Origin: Bacteroidaceae bacterium
GTDB lineage: Bacteria; Bacteroidota; Bacteroidia; Bacteroidales; Bacteroidaceae
Direction of reading: 5' to 3'
DNA: 64,000 bases
Assembly (NCBI GenBank): GCA_017503065.1
Contig: JAFVTT010000005.1
Coordinates: 1-64,000, forward strand
Numbering within the stretch: position 1 is the first letter of the stretch; each line of letters starts with the position of its first letter. Position numbers and translations under genes: made by a program. Positions 50,890 to 58,854 of the stretch are shown piece by piece. A model generated the notes under the pieces. That model had not been told where the DNA came from. It ran no database searches and saw only the letters and a list, made by a program, of their open reading frames with translations.

Positions 50890-50897
50890 CAAAGATA
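50890..50897 (-). promoter_or_regulatory. -7 promoter element of the lipoprotein gene
   Basis: TATCTTTG on the minus strand, 60 bases ahead of the chosen start codon. Confidence 0.6.
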
Positions 50898-51274
50898 TGC
50901 AACTCCGTCCACGTTCTTATGAGGAAAAAGCAGAATGATTCGGAGGAAAGTCCTAAAAATGTTGGGGAAAAAAATAAAGCGACAAATATAGTACGAGACG
51001 CGGATTAACTGTTAGCGGCTAATTGACTACGGGAAGCGCTTGTACAGAAGAACATGAAGTGAAGATATTATTACACGTAATGGGTGTCGTGCCGGAGTTG
51101 GGAGATCGTATCCCATGCCCTTGCTCTTCGTTTTGAGCTACACGACATGGCGCTAACATATCCTGCCTCCAGATACAGAGAGCATTCGTCGCTTTTTTGA
51201 GCATTGATTCCGCAGATTTACCACGCTGAGTGGATTATCTTCCCACATAGGACGATGTTTTCAAGAAAAATCAT
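50898..51274. other. Intergenic region with a tRNA-like fold
   Basis: No gene is seen. On the minus strand 51147-51081 can fold with a 7-bp end stem (51141-51147/51085-51091), a D-arm-like TAGCTC...GAGC and a T-arm-like GGGA-TACGATC-TCCC, and it ends in CCCA. It lacks a complete anticodon arm. It may be a decayed tRNA or another structured RNA. Confidence 0.35.
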
Positions 51275-51282
51275 TATCTTTG
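51275..51282 (+). promoter_or_regulatory. -7 promoter element ahead of the 180-residue hypothetical gene
   Basis: TATCTTTG, 18 bases before the ATG at 51301. Confidence 0.6.
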
Positions 51283-51300
51283 CACAGATTTATAAATGTT

Positions 51301-51843
51301 ATGAATTACTACGCAAGATATTTTGATTCCGAGGGAGTGTTCCCGACTCCCGAAACATTGGTTGACTTCATAGGCGGTATTCCTCAGATAATGATGACCG
51401 AGGAACTCTCGGACGCCATTATGAAGTTCTGCACTGACAAGACAAGTTTCCCCAGGCATTTCCGTCTGCCCAACAAGAGCACTTTCATCGTTATCAAGAC
51501 CAATGCTGCCACCCTGGAAGAGTTCAAGACCAGGGGTGCCAACGGTGGGGTTTTGCCCGCAGAAAGTAACAACGGCAACATCTCCAAACTTGCCGCGGCC
51601 GAAGAAATCCGACCTGGCAAGTACGACGTGAGCATGACATTCCGCCGTGCCGTGGTGAATCCGGATACACACAAGTGCTTCTTCGTGGACGAAACCTTTG
51701 GTGTGGAGATGCTTGCCCAGAGCCAGAGACAATGCTTCGAGGTGGTACTGGAGCATCTCAAAAACCATCCCGATGTTGACTCCAGAAGCCAGTACCCCAG
51801 CATCCGTAGTGCCAATTTCAAGGCCATTCTTATTGGCGAATAG
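51301..51843 (+). CDS. Conserved-type hypothetical protein
   Basis: Cytoplasmic protein of 180 residues beginning MNYYARYFDSEGVFPTPETLVDFIGGIPQIMMTEELSDAI. It has no signal, membrane helix or motif I can name; RPGKYDVSMTFRRAVVNPDTHKCFFVDETF suggests a beta-rich part. The ATG at 51301 follows directly after the promoter box; an earlier in-frame ATG at 51280 overlaps that box and is rejected. The GH25 gene follows after 34 bases, so they may form one transcript. Confidence 0.75.
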   Translation: MNYYARYFDSEGVFPTPETLVDFIGGIPQIMMTEELSDAIMKFCTDKTSFPRHFRLPNKSTFIVIKTNAATLEEFKTRGANGGVLPAESNNGNISKLAAAEEIRPGKYDVSMTFRRAVVNPDTHKCFFVDETFGVEMLAQSQRQCFEVVLEHLKNHPDVDSRSQYPSIRSANFKAILIGE

Positions 51844-51877
51844 CCAAAGGTCTGCAATTACGAGTTTTTAGGGCATC

Positions 51878-52717
51878 ATGAGGGTAGGGTGTAACCGGAA
51901 ATTCTTTTATTTATTGGTTTGTTTCTTGTTTGTCTCGGCTAATGCCTTGTTTGCCGGCGGTGACGACAAGAAGCAGGTCACGTATTACATACCCGTGCCC
52001 GACGTGCTCCCCATGGCCGACTCGCCCGAACGTGCGGTCAAGAACATGTCTCTGCCGGTACTGGCGCCTTCGCTTCCCAAATACTATGCCTCTACCCGAT
52101 ACGGCATAGACGTAAGCCGTTATCAAGGTATAATTGACTGGCGTGAGGTGAGCAAGGACAAGCGTGTCTCCTTCGTGTACCTGAAGGCAACGGAAAGCAC
52201 CGGACTTGTGGACAGGACCTACGAACGCAATCTACGTGGTGCAAGAAAAGCGGGACTGCCAGTGGGTGTCTACCATTTCTTCTCGCCCAAGACACCTGCG
52301 CACCAGCAGTTGGCCAACTTCATGAGTGCAGTCGACCCCAAGACGCAGGACCTCATCCCCATCGTTGATGTGGAAGTCGCCCCCAGGCGCAAGTCGCAGA
52401 TAGTGCCCTTCCTGAAGCGCCTGCGTGCCTTTGTGGACGGGGTGGAGAAATACTTCGGATGCAAGCCCATGATATATACCAGTCAGAACTTCTACAAGGA
52501 GTTCCTTGCCGGGAAGTTCCTGGATTGCCCCTTCATGTTGGCCAAGTATTCCGAGGGAGTGCCAGAGGTAGGCGAGGACATCCGTTTCCTCGTGTGGCAG
52601 TTTACCGCCTCAGGCAGCATCCGTGGCATAACCGGCAATGTTGACCGCTCTTGCCTGATGAACCACTACACCGTGGACGACATCCGCTATTACGGAAAAG
52701 GCAAGAAGAGGAAGTAG
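51878..52717 (+). CDS. Glycoside hydrolase family 25 (lysozyme-like), secreted
   Basis: Protein of 279 residues. The N-terminus MRVGCNRKFFYLLVCFLFVSANALFAGG is a signal peptide. The GH25 domain starts at STRYGIDVSRYQGIIDW (~70-86), with VYLKATEST, GVYHFFSPKTP and IPIVDVEVAPR, the last replacing the DIED segment of the other copy; DVEV keeps the acidic positions D and E. FLVWQFTASGSIRGITGNVD closes the barrel. It would cleave peptidoglycan outside the cytoplasm. Confidence 0.9.
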   Translation: MRVGCNRKFFYLLVCFLFVSANALFAGGDDKKQVTYYIPVPDVLPMADSPERAVKNMSLPVLAPSLPKYYASTRYGIDVSRYQGIIDWREVSKDKRVSFVYLKATESTGLVDRTYERNLRGARKAGLPVGVYHFFSPKTPAHQQLANFMSAVDPKTQDLIPIVDVEVAPRRKSQIVPFLKRLRAFVDGVEKYFGCKPMIYTSQNFYKEFLAGKFLDCPFMLAKYSEGVPEVGEDIRFLVWQFTASGSIRGITGNVDRSCLMNHYTVDDIRYYGKGKKRK

Positions 52718-52727
52718 CGGAGAGTCC

Positions 52728-52790
52728 GAGTGAACTGATTGTTCTGAGTATTCTGATTACTCCGACCTCTCCGATTATTCCGACCTCACC
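52728..52790. repeat. 9-bp tandem array, seven units (array d)
   Basis: Seven exact 9-base steps of consensus GANTNNTCN, with two partial units at the edges. It lies between the GH25 gene and the ileS promoter. Confidence 0.8.
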
Positions 52791-52854
52791 TATTGCCTCA
52801 TCCGCTCTGTCATCCCCCTTCCTGCCTATATAAATTAAAGTTCGTGCGCGTGTA

Positions 52855-52886
52855 TTTGCGTATGAGGATATTTTTTTGTAATTTTG
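52855..52886 (+). promoter_or_regulatory. Promoter of ileS
   Basis: TTTG (52855-52858), 20 bases, TAATTTTG (52879-52886). The ATG is 27 bases downstream. Confidence 0.75.
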
Positions 52887-52912
52887 TCGCCCGAAAGAAT
52901 AAATTACAATAT

Positions 52913-55900
52913 ATGAGCAGGAAATTTGCTGAACGCACGAAACTGAACCTTAGCGAAGTGAATCGCGAGGTTCTTGGACAATGGGACGCAGAGGATGTGT
53001 TCCACAAGAGTATGACCGAGAGAGAGGGCTGTCCCTCCTTCATCTTCTTTGAGGGTCCGCCATCTGCCAACGGACATCCTGGTATCCACCATGTACTGGC
53101 ACGCTCGCTGAAGGACACCTTCTGCCGATTCAAGACCATGAAGGGCTTCCAGGTGAAGCGCAAGGCAGGATGGGACACCCACGGTCTGCCCGTGGAACTC
53201 AGCGTGGAGAAGGAACTGGGCATCACCAAGGAAGACATTGGCACCAAGATTTCCATTGAGGACTACAACCGCCGTTGCCGCGAGAATGTGATGATGTACA
53301 CCTCCGAGTGGACAGACCTTTCCCACAAGATGGGATATTGGGTGGACATGGAGAACCCCTACATCACCTACGACAACAAGTACATTGAGACACTCTGGTG
53401 GCTCTTGAAGCAACTCTACAACAAGGACCTGCTCTACAAGGGCTACACCATCCAGCCATATTCTCCCGCCGCAGGTACAGGCCTGAGCAGCCACGAACTG
53501 AACCAACCCGGTTGCTACCGCGATGTGAAGGACACCACCGCCGTGGCACAGTTCCGCGTGCTTTCCGTAGACGGATGCCAGGCGGCCTCCGCCCTGCCCA
53601 AGGAGAACCTGTACATCCTGGCATGGACAACCACACCCTGGACACTGCCCTCTAACACCGCCTTGTGCGTAGGTCCCAAGATTGACTACGTGGCCGTGAA
53701 GGGACAGAACCCCTACACCCAGCAGGAGGCCGTGTACATTGTTGCCGACAACCTCCTTTCAGCACACTTCAAGGCCGAGGAAGGCAGGGAACTGGAAATC
53801 CTCTGGAAAGGCAAGGGTTCGGAACTGGTGGGTATAAAGTACCAGCAACTGATGCCCTGGGTGAAGCCCTGCGCCATAGAGGGTGGCAAGCCCGTGGTGA
53901 AAGAGGACGAGGCATTCCGCGTAATCCCCGGCGACTATGTGACCACCGAGGACGGTACCGGTATCGTGCACATCGCACCCACCTTTGGTGCAGACGATGC
54001 CAAGGTGGCCAAGGATGCAGGCATCCCCAGCCTCTTCATCATAGACAAGGCTGGCGACACACGCCCCATGGTGGACTTCACCGGCAAGTACTTCCTGCCC
54101 GAGGACATGAACCCCGAGTTCTACGATCTCTGCGTCAACAAGGAAGCCTATGCCAAGCACCAAGGTCAGTACGTGAAGAACGCCTATGACCCCAAATACA
54201 ACGTGAACGGCTACGACGAGAAGGCCGCCGCCAAGGACATGGACCTCAACGTGCTGCTTTGCATAGAGATGAAGGAAGAGGGCTCTGCCTTCAAGATAGA
54301 GAAGCACGTTCACAACTACCCCCACTGCTGGCGCACGGACAAGCCCGTCCTTTACTATCCCCTGGATTCCTGGTTCATCCGTTCCACCGCCGCCAAGGAG
54401 CGCATGATGGAACTGAACAAGACCATCCTGTGGAAACCCGAAAGCACCGGTACAGGCCGCTTCGGCAAGTGGCTGGAGAACCTGAACGACTGGAACCTGT
54501 CACGTTCACGCTATTGGGGCACACCTCTGCCCATCTGGCGCAACCGCGACACACGCGAGGAGATATGCATCGGTTCGGTTGAGGAACTCTACAACGAGAT
54601 AGAAAAGGCCGTAGCCGCAGGTGTGATGGAAAGCAACCCCTTGAAGGACAAGGGCTTCGTGCCTGGCGACATGTCGCAGGAGAATTATGACAGGATAGAC
54701 CTGCACCGTCCCTATGTTGATCACATCAAGTTGGTAGGCGAGAGCGGTGCGGTGCTCACCCGTGAACTGGACCTCATCGACGTGTGGTTCGACTCCGGTG
54801 CCATGCCCTATGCCCAGATTCACTATCCCTTCGAGAACAAGGAGGAACTGGACAACGGCATCTGCTTCCCTGCAGACTTCATTGCCGAGGGTGTTGATCA
54901 GACACGCGGATGGTTCTTCACCCTGCATGCCATATCCACAATGGTGTTCGACTCTGTTTCCTACAAGGCGGTAATCTCCAACGGTCTTGTACTGGACAAG
55001 AACGGTCTGAAAATGTCCAAGCGCTTGGGCAATGCCATTGACCCCTTCGGTGCCATTGACCAGTACGGTTCGGATGCTGTACGCTGGTACATGATAACCA
55101 ACTCCCAGCCTTGGGACAACCTCAAGTTCGACGTGGATGGAGTGAAGGAGGTATCGGGCAGTTTCTTCGGCAAGTTGTACCAGAGTTACTCGTTCCTGAC
55201 CATGTACGCCAATGTGGACGGATGGCATTTTGCCGAGGACGAGGTACCCGTGGCAGAACGCCCCGAAATGGACCGCTGGATACTCAGTTCGCTGAACTCC
55301 CTCATCCGCGATGTGGAGCAGTGCTACGAGGACTACGAACCCACACGTGCCGGACGTCTCATCCAGACCTTCGTGGTGGACAATGTCAGCAACTGGTTCG
55401 TACGCCTGTCCAAAAAGCGCTTCTGGGGTGGTGAGATGACACAGGACAAGTTGTCTGCCTATCAGACCCTCTACACCTGTCTGGAGACCGTGGCACGCCT
55501 CATGGCACCCATAGCACCATACTATGCCGACCGCCTCTATCGCGACCTGCACGAGGGTTGTGGCGAGGAAGGTGTGCGTAGCGTACACCTGGCCAAATTC
55601 CCCGTGGCAGATACTTCAATCATTGATGTAGAGCAGGAGGAAAGAATGGCTCTTGCACAGCAGGTTACCAGCATGATTCACTCTCTTCGCAAGAAGGAAG
55701 CCATCAGCGTGAAGCAACCCTTGCAGCGCATTGCCATTCCCGCACTCAACGCCGAGCAGCAAGAGCGCATCGAGGCCATGAAGCAACTCATCCTGGACGA
55801 GGTAAACGTAAAGGAAATAGAGTTCGTGGAAGGTGCCGGCATGCTGGTGAAGAAGGTGAAGTGCAACTTCCGCACCATGGGCAAGAAGTTCGGCAAGCAG

Positions 55901-56323
55901 ATGAAGGCCGTAGCCTCTGCCGTGTCAGAAATGGGTCAGGAGCAGATAGCCATGCTGGAGCAGGGCAGCGTTACCCTGTGCGTTGATGGAGCCGACGTGC
56001 TTATCGAACTTGAGGACGTGGAAATCTATAGCGAGGACATCCCCGGCTGGAGCGTGGCAAATGCCGGTACGCTCACCGTTGCCCTCGACCTCACCATTAC
56101 CGATGAACTCCGTCTGGAGGGTATGGCACGCGAAATCATCCGCTCCATCCAGCAGTTGCGCAAGGACAGCGGTTTCGAGATAACGGACCGCATCATCGTT
56201 ACCCTGCCCGACAACGAGGATACACGTGCATGCCTTGAGGCAAACTACGACTACGTGGCAAGCCAGGTACTCGCCACAGAGGTACGTTTCGCCGGCGAGG
56301 CCATAGCAGTGGAAAAGGTCTAA
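52913..56323 (+). CDS. ileS: Isoleucyl-tRNA synthetase
   Basis: Enzyme of 1136 residues that charges tRNA-Ile. The HIGH-type motif is GPPSANGHPGIHH (~46-58), the editing domain runs through the middle (TTPWTLPSNTAL), and the KMSKR motif is GLKMSKRLGN (~698-707). The anticodon-binding and C-terminal domains follow. I chose the ATG at 52913, directly after the promoter, and not an earlier in-frame start at 52793 that lies in repeat DNA. The length matches the longer eukaryote-like class. lspA follows after 13 bases. Confidence 0.97.
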   Translation: MSRKFAERTKLNLSEVNREVLGQWDAEDVFHKSMTEREGCPSFIFFEGPPSANGHPGIHHVLARSLKDTFCRFKTMKGFQVKRKAGWDTHGLPVELSVEKELGITKEDIGTKISIEDYNRRCRENVMMYTSEWTDLSHKMGYWVDMENPYITYDNKYIETLWWLLKQLYNKDLLYKGYTIQPYSPAAGTGLSSHELNQPGCYRDVKDTTAVAQFRVLSVDGCQAASALPKENLYILAWTTTPWTLPSNTALCVGPKIDYVAVKGQNPYTQQEAVYIVADNLLSAHFKAEEGRELEILWKGKGSELVGIKYQQLMPWVKPCAIEGGKPVVKEDEAFRVIPGDYVTTEDGTGIVHIAPTFGADDAKVAKDAGIPSLFIIDKAGDTRPMVDFTGKYFLPEDMNPEFYDLCVNKEAYAKHQGQYVKNAYDPKYNVNGYDEKAAAKDMDLNVLLCIEMKEEGSAFKIEKHVHNYPHCWRTDKPVLYYPLDSWFIRSTAAKERMMELNKTILWKPESTGTGRFGKWLENLNDWNLSRSRYWGTPLPIWRNRDTREEICIGSVEELYNEIEKAVAAGVMESNPLKDKGFVPGDMSQENYDRIDLHRPYVDHIKLVGESGAVLTRELDLIDVWFDSGAMPYAQIHYPFENKEELDNGICFPADFIAEGVDQTRGWFFTLHAISTMVFDSVSYKAVISNGLVLDKNGLKMSKRLGNAIDPFGAIDQYGSDAVRWYMITNSQPWDNLKFDVDGVKEVSGSFFGKLYQSYSFLTMYANVDGWHFAEDEVPVAERPEMDRWILSSLNSLIRDVEQCYEDYEPTRAGRLIQTFVVDNVSNWFVRLSKKRFWGGEMTQDKLSAYQTLYTCLETVARLMAPIAPYYADRLYRDLHEGCGEEGVRSVHLAKFPVADTSIIDVEQEERMALAQQVTSMIHSLRKKEAISVKQPLQRIAIPALNAEQQERIEAMKQLILDEVNVKEIEFVEGAGMLVKKVKCNFRTMGKKFGKQMKAVASAVSEMGQEQIAMLEQGSVTLCVDGADVLIELEDVEIYSEDIPGWSVANAGTLTVALDLTITDELRLEGMAREIIRSIQQLRKDSGFEITDRIIVTLPDNEDTRACLEANYDYVASQVLATEVRFAGEAIAVEKV

Positions 56324-56336
56324 TCACGCACAAGGC

Positions 56337-56951
56337 ATGAGCAGAAGGAAAAATCAGATCATGACGGCCGCCGGCATATCGCTGGCGGCTATTGTCATTG
56401 ACCAGGCAATAAAGATATGGGTGAAGACCAGCATGTATATGCATGAGATGATAGAGATAACCCCTTGGTTCAAGATACTCTTCACTGAGAACCGCGGCAT
56501 GGCCTTCGGAATGGAACTGGTGGACAAACTCTTCCTCACCTCGTTCCGCATCGTTGCCGTGGCCTTCCTTATATATATAATAGGCAGGCAGATAAAGCAA
56601 GGCATAGATTATCTCTTTCTCATCTGCCTGTCCCTTATCCTGGCAGGTGCCACGGGCAACATCATCGATTGCCTGTTCTACGGTATGGTTTTCAACAATC
56701 CTCCTGCACCCATTGTCGCCGAGTTCGTACCCTGGGGAACAGGCTACGACACAATGTTTTACGGTAGGGTAGTGGACATGTTCTACTTCCCCCTGGTGGA
56801 ATGGAACTGGCCCGATTGGCTCCCCTTCTGCGGTGGTGAGCATTTCATCTTCTTCTCACCCATCTTCAACTTTGCCGACGCATGCATATCCTGTGGCGTC
56901 ATTGCGGTATTGCTCTTCTGCCGCAAGCAATTTCAAGCCATAATGAAGTAA
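56337..56951 (+). CDS. lspA: Lipoprotein signal peptidase (signal peptidase II)
   Basis: Inner-membrane aspartic protease of 204 residues that removes signal peptides from prolipoproteins. Four hydrophobic segments are visible. Conserved features: ENRGMAFGM (~60-68), GATGNIIDCLFYG with the first catalytic aspartate (~103-115) and FNFADACIS with the second (~178-186). The loop between the active-site helices is long, as in Bacteroidetes LspA. In many Bacteroidetes a DksA/TraR-type gene lies between ileS and lspA; it is absent here. The window encodes many lipoprotein substrates. Confidence 0.96.
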   Translation: MSRRKNQIMTAAGISLAAIVIDQAIKIWVKTSMYMHEMIEITPWFKILFTENRGMAFGMELVDKLFLTSFRIVAVAFLIYIIGRQIKQGIDYLFLICLSLILAGATGNIIDCLFYGMVFNNPPAPIVAEFVPWGTGYDTMFYGRVVDMFYFPLVEWNWPDWLPFCGGEHFIFFSPIFNFADACISCGVIAVLLFCRKQFQAIMK

Positions 56952-56970
56952 TATACTGCCCCCAAACGCA

Positions 56971-57912
56971 ATGAAACATATCTGTTCGCTTATTTGTCTG
57001 GCATTATTCCTGGCATGTGCTCCCAACAGGCCTTCCAACGTACTTTCCGAGGGCGACATGGAAGATGTCCTGGTTGACTATCATCTGGCACTTGCCATGG
57101 CGGAATTGCAGGTAGGAGACCTGCAGGCAAACAGATACATCCTCACTCAGGCCGCCTTGAAGAAGCACGACATAACGGAAGCCGAACTGGACACCTCGCT
57201 GGTATATTGGTGTCAGAATTCCGAGAAATTCGTAAAGATATGCGAGCGCGTCAGCGAGCGTCTGAACTACATGGCAGAATCCCAGGGCGTAGAACGTCAG
57301 GAGAAGAACCCCTACAGTTATCTGACAACGGAAGGCGATACCGCCAACATATGGAACCTCAGGGAAGGTGTCGTGCTTATTCCCAATATAGTTGACAATA
57401 TCTACTCCTTCTCCATCGAGGCCGACAGTACCTATCTGCCGGGAGACAATTTCATGTGGGCATTCAAGACCCAGTTCCTGAGCAGCGACCATTATAGCGA
57501 GGCCTATGCCCTATTCAGTATCCACTATGACAACGATAGCATTGTGGGTACAAGCCAAAGGGTGGGAAGTAGCAGACAGTATGAGATAAAGGTTAATTGT
57601 CCCGCCAAATTCCGTGATGTCCCTGTTCGAAGCGTAAACGGAACGGTCTACTTGCCTCTCAGGAAGGAAGGTTTCGGCATCCTGGCCCTGAACAACTTTG
57701 TCCTTGTCCGCTATCATGATTTGACAAGAAAAGCAGGATCAGACGAGCAATTACAGGATGTGGCCCCTGCTGACAGTTCATTGCAATTGCAACAGATTGA
57801 CTCTGTTCGTGTCCGTCAGAATCCCTATGATATCCGTAACGAGCAGAATGATGAGCGTAAGATAAATATTGTCAAGGACAAGCCTCTTAATGTGGGCCGT
57901 CGCCGCAGATGA
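56971..57912 (+). CDS. DUF4296 lipoprotein
   Basis: Lipoprotein of 313 residues; signal MKHICSLICLALFLAC with lipobox. The N-terminal DUF4296 domain shows SEGDMEDVLVDYHLALAMAE and LKKHDITEAELDTSLVYWCQNSEKFVKICERVSERL (~25-110). The C-terminal half is a separate beta-rich region (TYLPGDNFMWAFKTQFLSS...) and the end is basic and disordered. Function is unknown; the position after lspA is conserved in the phylum, which suggests an envelope role. It overlaps the next small gene by ATGA. Confidence 0.88.
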   Translation: MKHICSLICLALFLACAPNRPSNVLSEGDMEDVLVDYHLALAMAELQVGDLQANRYILTQAALKKHDITEAELDTSLVYWCQNSEKFVKICERVSERLNYMAESQGVERQEKNPYSYLTTEGDTANIWNLREGVVLIPNIVDNIYSFSIEADSTYLPGDNFMWAFKTQFLSSDHYSEAYALFSIHYDNDSIVGTSQRVGSSRQYEIKVNCPAKFRDVPVRSVNGTVYLPLRKEGFGILALNNFVLVRYHDLTRKAGSDEQLQDVAPADSSLQLQQIDSVRVRQNPYDIRNEQNDERKINIVKDKPLNVGRRRR

Positions 57913-58085
57913 AGAATTTTGGGTACCATAGGTTGATTTTGCCGACGGGCGAAGTTGTTGACGGCCCTTTGGTTGTAGTGATGGACGACTATCACCGAAT
58001 GCACTCGTGGCATATTCTGGAAGGAGAAGAACCTATGGTCGAGTGGATAGGCGGCACATTTAACCCAAATCGGTCATTGGAGTAA
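57909..58085 (+). CDS. Small protein of 58 residues, end encoded by a dispersed repeat
   Basis: A short gene that starts inside the DUF4296 stop (ATGA) and reads MKNFGYHRLILPTGEVVDGPLVVVMDDYHRM.... The pattern RLILPTGEVVDGPLVVV resembles the N-terminal strands of amidohydrolase-like proteins, but no active site is present. The last seven residues (NPNRSLE) and the stop codon lie in the AACCCAAATCGG element beginning at 58062. The native C-terminus was therefore probably replaced. Translational coupling supports that it is a real gene. Confidence 0.7.
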   Translation: MKNFGYHRLILPTGEVVDGPLVVVMDDYHRMHSWHILEGEEPMVEWIGGTFNPNRSLE

Positions 58086-58170
58086 TGACGAGAATAGCCT
58101 AATTTTTTGAACAGGTGACAAAATATGGCTTCATTAGCGCATAACAGTCTAATGGCCGATTTGGGTTTAA
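58062..58170. repeat. AACCCAAATCGG inverted repeat element, copy E (MITE-like)
   Basis: AACCCAAATCGGTCATT (58062-58078) opposes AATGGCCGATTTGGGTT (58151-58167) with one mismatch; the ends extend to TTTAA/TTAA. The interior carries GGTGACAAAATA and TCATTAGCGCATAACAGTC, shared with the copy at 24002-24060. It lies between convergent genes and may double as a terminator. Confidence 0.8.
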
Positions 58171-58821
58171 TCAGAGTTTCTCCCCGTAGCACAGGTCGCC
58201 GCAGTCTCCCAAGCCTGGCACTATGTATGAAAGGCGGTTCAGTTCGGGGTCTATGACGGCACACCACAGAGTCACATCGTCCGAAGGGAAGCACTCCTTC
58301 AGGTATGCCACGCCCTGCTCCGACGCCACCACGGCCACGATGTGCAGTTTGGCAGGAGTGCCGTTGTTGAGATATGCGCGGTACGATGTCTCGAAACTCT
58401 TTCCCGTAGCCAGCATAGGGTCTACCAGCATGAAGGTACAGTTGTCCAGCGAGGGGCATGCCAGATAGTCCAACTGTATGCTGATGTCGTTTCCGTCCTC
58501 CACCCTGTAGGCTGCCACAAAACCGGCATCGGCATTGTCAAAGACCTGCATGAAGCCTTCGTGCAGTGCCAGTCCTGCCCTCAGTACGGTGCCTACGACT
58601 ATATGGTCGTCATACGTGCTGACCTGACATTCCGCCAGAGGTGTCAGGATGGTCTTGGCGGAATAATCCAGCGTCTTGCTTATCTCATACGCCATCAGCA
58701 TCCCTATCTTCTTCAGGTTGCTCCTGAAGAGGTTTCTGTTTCCCTGAACCGTAATGTCACGCAACTGTGCCACATAGTTGGAAATGACACTGTTTGTTTC
58801 CGAAAAGTTTATGACCTTCAT
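58171..58821 (-). CDS. upp: Uracil phosphoribosyltransferase
   Basis: Enzyme of 216 residues: uracil plus PRPP gives UMP in pyrimidine salvage. The PRPP loop is MLVDPMLATGKSFETSYRAYL (~132-152), where the DPMLATG signature is diagnostic. VGTVLRAGLALHEG (~76-89) and the C-terminal uracil-binding region YIVPGLGDCGDLCYGE complete the family picture. It starts 33 bases downstream of the fusion gene and may be co-transcribed with it. Confidence 0.95.
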   Translation of the reverse strand: MKVINFSETNSVISNYVAQLRDITVQGNRNLFRSNLKKIGMLMAYEISKTLDYSAKTILTPLAECQVSTYDDHIVVGTVLRAGLALHEGFMQVFDNADAGFVAAYRVEDGNDISIQLDYLACPSLDNCTFMLVDPMLATGKSFETSYRAYLNNGTPAKLHIVAVVASEQGVAYLKECFPSDDVTLWCAVIDPELNRLSYIVPGLGDCGDLCYGEKL

Positions 58822-58854
58822 GGATGTAGTGTTTTTATATGGTGTGAGTATATG

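Noticed and set aside
52793..52912. Upstream extension of the isoleucyl-tRNA synthetase
   Set aside because: The extra codons lie in repeat DNA and across the promoter; the family start fits the ATG at 52913.
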